From Alkaliphilus flagellatus (GTDB lineage Bacteria > Bacillota > Clostridia > Peptostreptococcales > Natronincolaceae), in assembly GCF_018919215.1 (NCBI RefSeq), contig NZ_JAHLQK010000001.1, forward strand, positions 714,430-778,429: 64,000 nucleotides of DNA, read 5' to 3'. Position 1 is the first letter of the stretch. Every line of letters begins with the position of its first letter. Below the pieces are notes generated by a model. That model ran no database searches. It was not told the DNA's origin and was given only the letters and a program-made list of their open reading frames with translations. Made by a program: the position numbers and the translations under genes. Shown here in pieces: positions 1 to 9,448 of this stretch.

Positions 1-2
1 CT

Positions 3-146
3 CAGGCAAGAAGGCTAGCCATTAAGGAAAAGGTACTAGGTCTACCTACTATTGCTATCTATAACAATGGTGCAAAGGTAGATGAATTAACTAAGGATGA
101 TGCAACAAGAGCAAATATTGAATCAATGATTAAAAAATACTTATAA
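3..146 (+). CDS. trxA: thioredoxin, C-terminal part (5' end outside window)
   Basis: Only the last 47 codons are visible because the window opens inside the gene. They encode the C-terminal half of a thioredoxin fold: the cis-proline loop ([11 protein letters not shown]), the following strand and the terminal helix ending in KKYL. The redox CxxC motif would lie upstream of the window. It sits about 75 bp before grdE. In glycine-reducing Clostridia a thioredoxin/thioredoxin reductase pair feeds electrons to selenoprotein A, so this is probably the dedicated electron donor of the complex. The placement supports that, but the missing N-terminus leaves the exact subfamily open. Confidence 0.8.
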   Translation, partial: QARRLAIKEKVLGLPTIAIYNNGAKVDELTKDDATRANIESMIKKYL

Positions 147-153
147 CTAAACT

Positions 154-195
154 GGCCTATAATGGGAACGAATTGAAAGTATTCAATTATAGGCC
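154..195 (+). other. intergenic inverted repeat, thioredoxin-grdE
   Basis: A 10-bp perfect stem (GGCCTATAAT at 154-163 with ATTATAGGCC at 186-195) encloses a second small stem (TTGAA/TTCAA). No T-run follows, so it is more likely an mRNA processing or stability hairpin between operon genes than a terminator. Confidence 0.5.
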
Positions 196-221
196 CTTAG
201 AAATAAAGGGAGGTGAAGCTT

Positions 222-1508
222 GTGCGCTTAGAATTAGGAAAAATTTTCATTAATGATGTAAAGTTCGGAGATACTACTAAAGTAGAAAACGGCGTACTTT
301 ATGTCAATAAGGATGAAATGCTTAAAGAAATTGGTGGAGATGAACATATTAAAAGCATCGACATCGAATTAGCTCATCCAGGAGAAGAGGTTAGAATTAC
401 TCCAGTTAAGGACGTTATTGAACCTAGAGTTAAAGTTGAAGGTCCTGGAGGGATTTTTCCAGGGGTAATAAGTAAGGTTGATACTGTAGGTAGTGGCCGC
501 ACACATGCTTTAAAAAATGTGGCAGTAGTAACAGCAGGTAAAATCGTTGGTTTCCAAGAAGGTATCATCGATATGACTGGTCCTGGGGCAGAGTATACAC
601 CATTTTCCCAACTACACAACATAGTTGTTGTTGCAGAACCAGTTGATGGCTTAAAGCAATATGATCATGAGGCTGCTGTAAGAATGATAGGCTTTAAAGC
701 TGCTATGTATTTAGGTGAAGCTGCAAGAAATGTAGAGCCTGATGAAGTAAAAGTTTATGAAACAGAACCTATCTTTGAATCAGCTAATAAGTATCCTGAA
801 TTACCAAAGATAGGATATGTTTACATGCTTCAAACTCAAGGTTTACTTCATGATACATATGTATATGGAGTAGATGCTAAGAAAATAGTACCTACCATCC
901 TTTATCCAACAGAAATAATGGATGGTGCTATTGTAAGTGGTAACTGCGTTTCTGCTTGCGATAAAAATCCAACTTATGTCCATTTAAACAATGGAATTAT
1001 AGAAGATCTATATGAGAAGCATGGTAAAGAAATAAACTTTGTTGGAGTAATTATTACAAACGAAAATGTTTACCTTGCAGATAAAGAAAGATCTTCAAAT
1101 TGGACTGCTAAATTAGCTAAGTTCTTAGGATTAGATGGTGTTATTGTATCTCAAGAAGGTTTTGGTAACCCTGATACAGATCTTATTATGAACTGTAAAA
1201 AGATTGAAAATGAAGGCATTAAAACAGTTATTGTTACTGACGAATATGCTGGTAGAGATGGCGCTTCTCAATCTTTAGCGGATGCAGATCCAAAAGCTGA
1301 TGCTGTTGTAACTAATGGTAATGCTAATGAGGTTATTGTACTACCTCCAATGAAAAAGATTATAGGAACAACAGATTACGTTGATAAAATTGCAGGAGGT
1401 TTCTCTGGTAGTTTAAGAGAAGATGGAAGCATTGAAGTAGAAATACAAGCAATAACAGGTGCTACTAACGAAACAGGATTTGGTAAATTAACATCTAAAG
1501 GTTTCTAA
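222..1508 (+). CDS. grdE: glycine reductase component B proprotein GrdE
   Basis: This is the proprotein of the substrate-specific protein B of glycine reductase, which binds glycine as a Schiff base on a pyruvoyl group and passes it to the selenol of GrdB. The family is cleaved autocatalytically before a cysteine that becomes the pyruvoyl group. That cysteine is visible in the motif GNCVSACDKNPTY and is residue 242 when translation starts at GTG 222, the position known for characterised GrdE. This supports GTG 222, which lies 8 bases after GGGAGG, over an upstream GTG at 213. The length of 428 aa is normal. It is the first grd gene visible in this window and is followed by grdA after 88 bp. 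Confidence 0.95.
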   Translation: MRLELGKIFINDVKFGDTTKVENGVLYVNKDEMLKEIGGDEHIKSIDIELAHPGEEVRITPVKDVIEPRVKVEGPGGIFPGVISKVDTVGSGRTHALKNVAVVTAGKIVGFQEGIIDMTGPGAEYTPFSQLHNIVVVAEPVDGLKQYDHEAAVRMIGFKAAMYLGEAARNVEPDEVKVYETEPIFESANKYPELPKIGYVYMLQTQGLLHDTYVYGVDAKKIVPTILYPTEIMDGAIVSGNCVSACDKNPTYVHLNNGIIEDLYEKHGKEINFVGVIITNENVYLADKERSSNWTAKLAKFLGLDGVIVSQEGFGNPDTDLIMNCKKIENEGIKTVIVTDEYAGRDGASQSLADADPKADAVVTNGNANEVIVLPPMKKIIGTTDYVDKIAGGFSGSLREDGSIEVEIQAITGATNETGFGKLTSKGF

Positions 1509-1596
1509 TAACAAATTATATGATATTCACAATTGAAAAATTCGAAAAATTTAAAAATTAAATAATAATATAATAATGTAGAGAGGATGAAGCTGT

Positions 1597-2073
1597 ATGG
1601 CAAGATTTGATGGAAAAAAGATCATCATTATCGGCGATAGAGATGGAATTCCGGGTCCAGCTATTGAAGAATGCCTAAAGGGTACTGGGGCAGAAGTAGT
1701 ATTTTCAGCTACAGAATGTTTTGTCTGAACCGCTGCGGGTGCTATGGACCTTGAAAATCAACAAAGAGTAAAGGATCTAACTGAAAAATATGGAGCAGAT
1801 AATGTTGTAGTACTTTTGGGTGCGGCAGAAGCTGAAGCATCTGGATTAGCAGCAGAAACTGTTACAGCAGGAGATCCAACCTTTGCAGGTTCATTAGCGG
1901 GAGTCCAGTTAGGACTAAGAGTTTTTCATGTAGTTGAGCCACAATTTAAAGATGAAGTGGACGCAGAAGTTTATGATGATCAAATTGGTATGATGGAAAT
2001 GGTGCTTGACGTTGATTCTATCATCGAAGAAATGACTAATATTAGAAGTGAGTTTTCTAAGTATAACGATTAA
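1597..2073 (+). CDS. grdA: glycine reductase selenoprotein A (GrdA), Sec44 encoded by TGA
   Basis: GrdA is the small selenoprotein A common to glycine, sarcosine and betaine reductases; it carries the carboxymethyl group from protein B to protein C. The reading frame starts at ATG 1597 after GAGAGGATGA and contains an in-frame TGA at 1726-1728, codon 44, in the motif [13 protein letters not shown]. This CxxU redox motif is the GrdA signature, so the TGA is selenocysteine rather than a mutation. Read through, the protein is 158 aa, the family length. A small G/C-rich hairpin immediately after the TGA (ACCGCTGCGGGT) could act as the SECIS element, although its stem is short. Selenocysteine machinery genes are not in this window. 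Confidence 0.95.
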
Positions 2074-2121
2074 TTCGTGTTGATAAATAATTCCCGTTAA
2101 AAATGAGAGAGGGGGGAAAGT

Positions 2122-3429
2122 ATGAGCAAGAAAAAAGTTGTTCATTATATAAATCAGTTTTTCGCTGGAATCGGTGGAGAAGAAAAAGCTGATATCAAGC
2201 CTGAGCTAAGAGAAGGAGTAGTAGGTCCTGGTATGGCTTTAAATGCAGCTATAAAAGAGGAAGCTGAAATTGTAGCAACTATTATTTGTGGTGACTCCTA
2301 TTTCAACGAAAATCTTGAAGAAGCTAAGGCTGAAATCATTGAAATGGTTAAAAAATACAATCCAGATTTATTTATTGCAGGGCCTGCATTTAATGCTGGT
2401 AGATATGGTGTTGCTTGCGGAACTATTTCAAAAGCGATAAATGATGAATTGGGAATTCCTGTTTTAACAGGTATGTATATTGAAAACCCAGGTGCAGATA
2501 TGTTTAAAAAGAGTATTTACATTATCGAAACTGGAAACTCAGCTGCAGCAATGAGAAAAGCTGTACCTGCAATGTCATCATTTGCTCTTAAACTATTAAG
2601 AGGTGAAGAAATTGGATCACCTGAAGAAGATAAATATATATCTAGAGGTATTAGAAAAAATTACTTTGCAGAAGAAAGAGGTGCAACAAGAGCGGTTAAT
2701 ATGCTTCTTAAAAAGTTAAAAGGCGAAGAATTTGTAACAGAATATCCAATGCCTGACTTTGATAGAGTTGAACCAAATGCTGCTGTTAAGAACCTAAGTA
2801 ATATGAAAATTGCAATAGTAACTTCTGGTGGTATTGTACCTAAAGGCAACCCAGATAGAATTGAATCCTCAAGTGCTTCTAAATATGGTAAATATGACAT
2901 TTCTGGATTTAATGATTTAACAGAGGCAGATCATGAAACTGCTCATGGTGGATATGACCCAGTATATGCTAACATTGATTCAGATAGAGTAATCCCTGTA
3001 GATGTTTTAAGGGATATGGAAAAAGAAGGTATTATTGGAGAGTTGCACAAATACTTCTATACCACAGTTGGAAATGGTACTTCCGTTGCAAGCTCTAAGA
3101 AATTTGCTGCTGAATTTGCAAAAGAATTATTAGCTGATGGTGTAGGTGCAGTTATACTCACCTCAACATGAGGCACCTGTACACGTTGCGGTGCAACAAT
3201 GGTAAAAGAAATTGAGAGAGCAGGAATACCTGTAGTTCATATGTGTACGGTAGTACCAATATCACTAACTGTTGGTGCTAACAGAATCGTACCTACAATT
3301 GCTATTCCTCACCCATTAGGTAACCCTAATCTAGACCCTAATGAAGAAAAAGCATTAAGAAGAAAGCTTGTGCAAAAAGCTCTTGATGCTCTAACAACAG
3401 AAGTAGATGGGCAAACAGTATTTGAATAA
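2122..3429 (+). CDS. grdB: glycine reductase component B gamma subunit, selenoprotein GrdB
   Basis: GrdB is the selenium-containing 47-kDa subunit of protein B that attacks the glycine Schiff base formed on GrdE. The frame starts at ATG 2122 after a strong GAGAGGGGGGAAAG site and is interrupted only by TGA 3169-3171, codon 350, followed by GTCTRCG. The resulting UxxCxxC-type motif is diagnostic for GrdB, and the read-through protein of 435 aa matches the family. The C-terminal part (VVHMCTVVPISLTVGANRIVP) keeps the expected conserved sequence. It belongs to the grdEAB transcription unit and is followed by a 13-bp hairpin before grdC. Confidence 0.95.
3169..3195 (+). promoter_or_regulatory. 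UGA codon with candidate bacterial SECIS hairpin in grdB
   Basis: Directly downstream of the in-frame TGA, GCACC (3173-3177) pairs with GGTGC (3190-3194) around a 12-base loop that contains the usual unpaired G and T residues. Bacterial SECIS elements lie exactly here, inside the coding sequence just 3' of UGA. The pairing is seen in the sequence; its use by SelB is inferred. Confidence 0.5.
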
Positions 3430-3459
3430 GGTTTTCATATTAGAAATAAAATATAAATT

Positions 3460-3491
3460 AAATAGATGGGTGTTTGCTCACCCATCTATTT
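3460..3491 (+). other. 13-bp perfect hairpin between grdB and grdC
   Basis: AAATAGATGGGTG pairs perfectly with CACCCATCTATTT around a six-base loop. There is no proper T-tract afterwards, so it may be a weak terminator or a 3'-end stabiliser that sets different levels for grdEAB and grdCD. Confidence 0.6.
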
Positions 3492-3600
3492 AAATATATA
3501 CTGGATGCATTGTCAAGCTGTATGAAATTTATTTATAAATACAAAAAAATGTATTTAGTATATCTATAATAGATTAAAAAATTCCTTGGAGGTGTCTATT

Positions 3601-5142
3601 ATGTCATATGCTGTAGCAAAGGCTGCTGGTTATGTTCTAGTACATACACCAGACATGATTCTTCACAATGGTACTACACAAACGATTGAAAAATCAGTAA
3701 ATCCAAATTCTGAATATTTAAAGCAAGTCCCTAAGCATTTACGTAGTTTTGAAGAGGTTGTAACCTATCCTCCTAACCAAGTTTATATCGGATCAATGAA
3801 ACCTGAAGAATTAAACAACTATGAAACTCCTTGGTATAACAAACAAGTAGAAGGGGCAACGAGAGAAGGTAAGTTAGGTGAGATAATGCCTCAAGATGAA
3901 TTTATCGCTCTTATGAAAATATCCGATGTATTTGATTTAGTAAAACTAAATAAATCTTTTACAAGTATGGTTAAGGAAAAGTTAAACAAGCATCCTTTAA
4001 TAACTGAGCAAATGGTTGCTAAGTTAAAAGATGGCGATGAAATGGATGATATTAACAAATATATTAATGAGCAACATGCTGAACCTCTTTATAACAATGA
4101 AGAAGTAGTAGGTTGTATTAAAAGAGCTCATGAAGTAGACGTAAATTTGAATGCACATGTTATTTTTGAAAATTTGGTTGTAAAGGCTTCTGGAGCTTTA
4201 GCCTTTATGCATCTTATAAATAAAAACAATATAGATCCAGCTTCAATTGATTATGTTATCGAATGCTCCGAAGAAGCTTGCGGAGATATGAACCAAAGAG
4301 GTGGAGGAAACTTTGCTAAGGCTATAGCCGAAATGGTTGGAGCTATTAATGCAACTGGGTCAGACACTAGAGGTTTCTGTGCTGCGCCAACTCATGCTTT
4401 AATTCAAGCTGCTGCCCTTGTGCAATCTGGAGTTTATGAGAATGTTGTTATTGTAGCAGGAGGAGCAACAGCAAAGCTTGGAATGAATGGTAAGGATCAT
4501 GTGAAAAAAGAGATTCCTATACTTGAAGATGTTCTAGGTGGGTTTGCTACTCTAGTAAGTAAAAATGATGGTATCAATCCTATTCTTAGAACAGATTTAG
4601 TAGGTAGACATACAGTAGGCACTGGGTCTTCACCTCAGGCAGTTATTACATCATTAATTACTGCACCATTAGATAGGGGTGGATTAAAAATAACAGATGT
4701 TAACAAATATTCTGTTGAAATGCAAAATCCAGATGTTACAAAACCAGCTGGAGCAGGAGACGTTCCAGAGGCAAACTACAAGATGATAGCGGCTCTTGGA
4801 GTTAAGAGAAATGAACTTGAAAGAAAAGATGTGGCTACATTTGGACATGATCATGGTATGCCGGGATGGGCACCTACTCAAGGGCATATACCGTCAGGTG
4901 TTCCATATATTGGTCATGCTATTGAAGCTTTCAGTAATAATGAAATTGAAAGAGCTATGATCGTAGGTAAAGGAAGTTTATTCCTTGGTAGAATGACAAA
5001 TCAATTTGATGGCGTATCCATTATTATGGAGAAGAATACAGGAGCTAAAGAAACACAAACTGGTAGAGTTTCAGAAACAGAAGTAAAATCTATGATAGCT
5101 GAAGCAATGAGAGAGTTTGCATCACACTTATTAGGGAAATAA
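3601..5142 (+). CDS. grdC: glycine reductase component C beta subunit GrdC
   Basis: GrdC is the larger subunit of protein C, which converts the Se-carboxymethyl selenoether on GrdA to a thioester and releases acetyl phosphate, the ATP-yielding step of the Stickland reductive branch. The 513-aa sequence has the thiolase/FabH-like character of the family, with conserved cysteines in SEEACGDM and RGFCAAPTHAL and the C-terminal MIVGKGSLFLGRMTNQFDG region. ATG 3601 follows TTGGAGGTG at good distance and gives the conserved start MSYAVAKAAGYVL; an upstream TTG at 3586 overlaps the RBS. grdD follows after 13 bp. Confidence 0.93.
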   Translation: MSYAVAKAAGYVLVHTPDMILHNGTTQTIEKSVNPNSEYLKQVPKHLRSFEEVVTYPPNQVYIGSMKPEELNNYETPWYNKQVEGATREGKLGEIMPQDEFIALMKISDVFDLVKLNKSFTSMVKEKLNKHPLITEQMVAKLKDGDEMDDINKYINEQHAEPLYNNEEVVGCIKRAHEVDVNLNAHVIFENLVVKASGALAFMHLINKNNIDPASIDYVIECSEEACGDMNQRGGGNFAKAIAEMVGAINATGSDTRGFCAAPTHALIQAAALVQSGVYENVVIVAGGATAKLGMNGKDHVKKEIPILEDVLGGFATLVSKNDGINPILRTDLVGRHTVGTGSSPQAVITSLITAPLDRGGLKITDVNKYSVEMQNPDVTKPAGAGDVPEANYKMIAALGVKRNELERKDVATFGHDHGMPGWAPTQGHIPSGVPYIGHAIEAFSNNEIERAMIVGKGSLFLGRMTNQFDGVSIIMEKNTGAKETQTGRVSETEVKSMIAEAMREFASHLLGK

Positions 5143-5155
5143 GGGGTGATTTATA

Positions 5156-6346
5156 ATGAGTGATAACAAAATTATAAAAGAAATGATCGGTAAAGTATTT
5201 AATGATATAGCTGATGCAATAGAAACGGGACAGTTTGGTAGCAAAGTGAAAGTAGGTATTACTACATTAGGTAGTGAGCATGGAGTAGATAACATAGTTA
5301 AAGGCGCCGAAATGGCAGCTAAAAATGGTCAAGAATATGAAATTATATTGATTGGACCTAAAGTAGATACAAACCTTAAAGTAGTTGAGGCAAATACTGA
5401 AGAGGAAGCCCATAAAAAGATGGAAGAGCTTTTAGACAGTGGCGAAATTCGTTCTTGTGTTACAATGCATTACAACTTCCCTATAGGTGTGTCAACTGTA
5501 GGAAAGGTTATTACACCAGCTAAGGGAAGAGAAATGTTTATAGCTACAACTACTGGAACCTCATCTCCCCATAGAGTAGAGGCTATGGTTAAAAATGCTT
5601 TGTATGGAATTATCGCTGCTAAAGCATCGGGAATCAAAAATCCAACAGTAGGGATTTTAAATGTAGATGGTGCAAGACAAGTTGAAAGAGCTCTAAAGGA
5701 ACTGGATTCAAATGGATATAAGGTTAATTTTGTTGAATCGATGAGATCTGATGGTGGTGCTGTAATGAGGGGTAATGATCTTTTAGCAGGAACACCTGAT
5801 GTAATGATTCAAGATACACTTACAGGAAATATCTTTATGAAAGTTTTCTCATCCTTTGCAACAGGTGGAGATTATGAAGCCTTAGGTTATGGATATGGTC
5901 CTGGTATTGGCGAAGGTTATGATAGAACAATACTAATATTATCTAGAGCCTCTGGAGTACCTGTAGTAGCTGGTGCTATTGAATACGCTGCCCAGTTAGT
6001 ACAAGGTAACCTAAAGGAAGTTGCAAAGGCAGAATTTGCAGCAGCTAAAAAAGCAAAACTAGATGATATACTAAAAGCACTAACAAAAGACAATAAAAAA
6101 TCTAAGGAATCCGAAGGTGAAGAAGCAGTAGCACCACCTACTGAAGTAGTTACAGGATCTATTTCGGGTATTGATATTATGGATTTGGAGGATGCTGTTA
6201 AGGCACTTTGGAAAAAAGGTATTTATGCAGAAAGTGGAATGGGTTGTACTGGACCTATAGTAATGGTTAATGAAGGAAAAATGAAGGAAGCTATGAAAGC
6301 ATTGGTAGAAGTAGGGTTCATTGCAAAAGAGGCAGATCCTTGTTAA
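5156..6346 (+). CDS. grdD: glycine reductase component C alpha subunit GrdD
   Basis: GrdD is the second subunit of protein C and resembles phosphate acyltransferases (PlsX/fatty-acid phosphate acyltransferase fold). Together with GrdC it produces acetyl phosphate, which acetate kinase uses to make ATP. The 396-aa length is typical. Cysteines that could carry the acetyl group are Cys101 (IRSCVTMHYN) and the one in the C-terminal GMGCTGPIVM motif; the latter region sits in a separate C-terminal domain after a lysine/glutamate-rich linker. The gene ends the grd operon, with a long hairpin 40 bp downstream. Confidence 0.93.
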   Translation: MSDNKIIKEMIGKVFNDIADAIETGQFGSKVKVGITTLGSEHGVDNIVKGAEMAAKNGQEYEIILIGPKVDTNLKVVEANTEEEAHKKMEELLDSGEIRSCVTMHYNFPIGVSTVGKVITPAKGREMFIATTTGTSSPHRVEAMVKNALYGIIAAKASGIKNPTVGILNVDGARQVERALKELDSNGYKVNFVESMRSDGGAVMRGNDLLAGTPDVMIQDTLTGNIFMKVFSSFATGGDYEALGYGYGPGIGEGYDRTILILSRASGVPVVAGAIEYAAQLVQGNLKEVAKAEFAAAKKAKLDDILKALTKDNKKSKESEGEEAVAPPTEVVTGSISGIDIMDLEDAVKALWKKGIYAESGMGCTGPIVMVNEGKMKEAMKALVEVGFIAKEADPC

Positions 6347-6386
6347 GAAACTTATTAAAAAGTGAATAAATAATAGTTTGAATTAT

Positions 6387-6446
6387 AACCTCCTAAAATA
6401 TGATTATATAAAAATTAATTGTTTTAATTATATTTAGGAGGTTTTG
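6387..6446 (+). terminator. terminator after grdD
   Basis: AACCTCCTAAAATAT pairs with a matching arm (ATATTTAGGAGGTT), and inner bases (ATTA...TAAT) extend the stem. The 3' arm is followed by TTG and a short T-rich stretch. It separates the grd operon from the BMP lipoprotein gene. Confidence 0.75.
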
Positions 6447-6491
6447 TTATATATATGAGTAAAGCTTTATTTTGCCAGCTCATATAGTGTA

Positions 6492-6520
6492 TTGCATTTA
6501 TATATTGTGTATATTATAAT
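6492..6520 (+). promoter_or_regulatory. sigma-A-type promoter of the BMP lipoprotein gene
   Basis: TTGCAT (6492-6497) and TATAAT (6515-6520) are separated by 17 bp, about 80 bp before the start codon. Confidence 0.55.
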
Positions 6521-6603
6521 ATTTATAGAAATATAAATTATGGTTTAAAATCTGACTATTGTACAAAATAGTTAAAAATGTTTAAAAGGGAGGATATTAA
6601 AAA

Positions 6604-7692
6604 GTGAAAAAAAGATCATTAGCGGTATTATTGGTTCTTGTTTTAATGATGTCATTAGTATTAACAGCATGTGGTGGAGGTAAGTCAAATGACGGAGTAT
6701 CTTCAGAAACTCCAGAAGGTACAGACAATCAGCAAGCCGATGCAGGTGATTTCTTTGTAGGCCTTGTAACTGATATTGGTGGAATTGATGATAAATCATT
6801 CAACCAAGGTACATGGGAAGGTATTGAAAAATTTGCTAACGAATTTGGAACAGATAAGAACTTCCTTCAATCTGAAGAAGATGCAGATTATATACCAAAT
6901 CTATCAGCTTTTGGAGATGAAGGAGCAGATTTAATAGTTGCACCTGGATTCTTATTTGAAGACGCAATGAAGCAAGTATCAGCAAATTTTCCTGACAGAA
7001 ACTTCTTAATTCTTGATGCAAAAGTAGAGGCCGATAATGTAGCTAGTGCTCTTTTTGCAGAACACGAAGGTTCTTTTCTAGTAGGAGTAGCTGCAGCGCT
7101 AAAAGCTAAAGAAGCGGGCAAAGATACTGTTGGTTATATCGGTGGTATGGATTATGAATCTATACAAAAATTTGAAGCTGGATATGAAGCGGGTGTTTGG
7201 GCAATAGACCCTAATATGAAAGTTTTAGTTGAATATGCAGGGGCATTTGATAATGCCCAAACTGGTCAAGCATTAGCAGCTAAAATGTACGATCAAGGTG
7301 CATACGTTATTTATCATGCAGCTGGTGGTACTGGTAATGGATTAATTAAAGAGGCTCAAGATAGAAGAGTAAAAGGGCAAGACGTATGGGCTATAGGTGT
7401 TGACAGAGATCAATATGAAGATGGTATATATGAAGGTGATAAATCAGCTGTATTAACATCAATGATTAAACGTGTTGATGTTGCTGCTTATGACATTGCA
7501 AAACTTACTTTAGATGGCAAGTTCCCAGGTGGAGAAGTTCTTACTTTCAATTTAGAAAATGAGGGAGTTGGATTACCGGAAAACAATCCAAATCTATCTG
7601 ATGAAATTGTAAAAAAAGCAAATGATTTTATACCTAAAATTATTTCTGGTGAAATTGAAGTATCACCTGTACCATCAAGATTACAAAAATAA
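6604..7692 (+). CDS. BMP-family (PnrA/TmpC-like) nucleoside-binding lipoprotein
   Basis: This is the extracytoplasmic substrate-binding protein of an ABC importer of the BMP family, whose characterised members (PnrA, NupN/YufN, BmpA) bind purine or pyrimidine nucleosides. A signal peptide with lipobox LTAC places the lipidated cysteine at residue 23. After a Ser/Gly-rich linker the mature domain starts with FFVGLVTDIGGIDDKSFNQG, the family hallmark, and later shows AAGGTGNGLIKEA and GVDRDQ. The GTG start at 6604 follows AAAGGGAGG. It has its own promoter and terminator, so it is expressed separately from the ATPase and permease genes 2.5 kb downstream, which is common because binding proteins are needed in excess. 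Confidence 0.92.
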   Translation: MKKRSLAVLLVLVLMMSLVLTACGGGKSNDGVSSETPEGTDNQQADAGDFFVGLVTDIGGIDDKSFNQGTWEGIEKFANEFGTDKNFLQSEEDADYIPNLSAFGDEGADLIVAPGFLFEDAMKQVSANFPDRNFLILDAKVEADNVASALFAEHEGSFLVGVAAALKAKEAGKDTVGYIGGMDYESIQKFEAGYEAGVWAIDPNMKVLVEYAGAFDNAQTGQALAAKMYDQGAYVIYHAAGGTGNGLIKEAQDRRVKGQDVWAIGVDRDQYEDGIYEGDKSAVLTSMIKRVDVAAYDIAKLTLDGKFPGGEVLTFNLENEGVGLPENNPNLSDEIVKKANDFIPKIISGEIEVSPVPSRLQK

Positions 7693-7746
7693 AAATTTAA
7701 TGATTCTATAGTTGTATTATAGGCTTAAATTTCATATAATAACTAT

Positions 7747-7778
7747 AAAAAACCAAGATTTTATAGTCTTGGTTTTTT
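7747..7778 (+). terminator. terminator after BMP lipoprotein gene
   Basis: AAAAAACCAAGA pairs with TCTTGGTTTTTT around an eight-base loop, a complete rho-independent terminator. Confidence 0.9.
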
Positions 7779-7845
7779 ACTTAATAACGTAGCACGTAGG
7801 AAAGTACAAATTATATGAATATGATTTTCATAAAGTATATCTAGC

Positions 7846-7884
7846 AAAGGCTTCTTTGACTTAAAAATTTTAATAGAAGCCTTT
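7846..7884 (+). other. inverted repeat upstream of yjjI
   Basis: AAAGGCTTCT (7846-7855) pairs perfectly with AGAAGCCTTT (7875-7884), followed by GTTCATT. It lies 45 bp before yjjI. It could be a leaky terminator or an operator/leader hairpin for the yjjI operon. Confidence 0.5.
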
Positions 7885-7928
7885 GTTCATTAGTATAGTA
7901 TTTATTTTAAAAATATGAGGTGTTAATT

Positions 7929-9446
7929 ATGAGAGCAAAACAAAGTGAAATACTAGATACTATAAAAAGCAAAGGCTTAACCTATCAACAAAAACATCAT
8001 AATTTAGCAAATATTGCAGAGAGACTTGTCGATCCAATAGAATTATTGAATTATACAAGTGAAGAAATGGAAGTAATAGAAAACAATATGATATGTGATT
8101 TAAACGAAGGATATGGAGTTTATAGACCAAGATATATTGTTCCAGATTATTCTGTTTTTATTAAAGAGGGATGTAAGTTTTTAGATTTAAATCCTCCAAC
8201 TGATATAGATGAATTATTAGATGGACTTTTAATTTTATATAGTAACGTTCCATCAATAACAAGTTTTCCTGTTTTTATAGGTGAATTAGATCAATTAATA
8301 GATCCGTTTATAACAAATGAAGACGAAGATTATATAAAAATCAAACGATTTTTAAATCATATAGATAAGACTATTCCTGATTCATTTTGTCATGCTAATA
8401 TAGGACCTAAGGCAAGTAAGGCAGGCGAATTGATTTTAAAAGCGGTAATTGAATTACAAAATCCTACTCCTAACATGACAATTAAATATAATAAAAATAT
8501 TACTAATAGAGAATTTGCAAAGCTTGCAGCAAAAGCATGCTTAGTTGCTTCTAAACCATCATTCTCTAATGATGATTATTATATTAAAGATGTTGGTGAA
8601 CATGGAATCGCAAGTTGTTATAACGCCCTTCCTATGGCTGGAGGTGCATATACTCTATTAAGGTTAAGATTAGGAACAATTGCTAAATCCTGTTCATCAA
8701 AGGAAGAACTAATTAATGAAGCTTTACCTAATTTAACCAATCACATGCTCTCTATGATAGATAAAAGAATAAAATTCATTGTTGAAGAGTCGAATTTCTT
8801 TGAAACCTCATTCTTAGTAGAAGAAGGCTTTATCAAAAAAGATAATTTTACAGCAATGCCGGCTATTGTTGGACTAGCAGAAGCTGTTAACCATGTATTA
8901 AAGCTTGAAGATAAAGATGAAAGGTTTGGACAATCGGAATATGGAGATGAAATTGCTCATGAAATATTAACAGCTATAGAAAAAATAGTGAATAATCATG
9001 AAGCCGTATATTGTGAAAGAACTAATAATCGTTATTTATTCCATGCTCAAGTAGGTGCTAGTTTAGATAATTCAGATAAAGAAAATACACCTGCACATAG
9101 GATTCCCGTAGGCGATGAACCAATATTACCACTTCATTTAACACAATCAGCGCAATTTCATAAATACTTCCCATCAGGAACAGGAGATTTATTTGCATTC
9201 GATCAAACATATCTTAATAATCTAGATGCAGTTTTGGATATAATTGAAGGAGCATTTAATAAAGGATATCGTTATATTACAACTTATCTACAAAACTCAG
9301 ATTTAATAAGAGTTACGGGTTATTTAGTAAAGCGTAGCGAAGTTGAAAAGGCGAGAAGAGAAGAAATAGTTCTTAGAAATACAGCGATGTTAGGAATGGG
9401 TACAGACGACAATGCCCACGTATTTAGCAGAAGGACAAGGGATTAA
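7929..9446 (+). CDS. yjjI: YjjI-family glycyl-radical enzyme
   Basis: This 505-aa protein belongs to the YjjI family of glycyl-radical enzymes, whose reaction is unknown. The C-terminal radical motif RVTGYLVKR places the radical glycine at residue 464, and the likely catalytic thiyl cysteine is Cys230 in GIASCYNALP. A proline/glycine-rich block (AGGAYTLLRLRLG) and a terminal 40-residue tail match YjjI rather than pyruvate formate-lyase, which is much longer. ATG 7929 follows GAGGTG. The activase gene starts 2 bp downstream, and the operon continues into a nucleoside ABC transporter. In E. coli yjjI-yjjW neighbours the deoCABD nucleoside-catabolism operon, so both contexts point to nucleoside or deoxyribose metabolism; this is inference. 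Confidence 0.9.
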   Translation: MRAKQSEILDTIKSKGLTYQQKHHNLANIAERLVDPIELLNYTSEEMEVIENNMICDLNEGYGVYRPRYIVPDYSVFIKEGCKFLDLNPPTDIDELLDGLLILYSNVPSITSFPVFIGELDQLIDPFITNEDEDYIKIKRFLNHIDKTIPDSFCHANIGPKASKAGELILKAVIELQNPTPNMTIKYNKNITNREFAKLAAKACLVASKPSFSNDDYYIKDVGEHGIASCYNALPMAGGAYTLLRLRLGTIAKSCSSKEELINEALPNLTNHMLSMIDKRIKFIVEESNFFETSFLVEEGFIKKDNFTAMPAIVGLAEAVNHVLKLEDKDERFGQSEYGDEIAHEILTAIEKIVNNHEAVYCERTNNRYLFHAQVGASLDNSDKENTPAHRIPVGDEPILPLHLTQSAQFHKYFPSGTGDLFAFDQTYLNNLDAVLDIIEGAFNKGYRYITTYLQNSDLIRVTGYLVKRSEVEKARREEIVLRNTAMLGMGTDDNAHVFSRRTRD

Positions 9447-9448
9447 AA

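Noticed and set aside
1744-3429. grdA and grdB as frameshifted or nonsense-mutated pseudogenes
   Set aside because: The in-frame TGA codons sit exactly at the family selenocysteine positions and the frames continue with full conservation.
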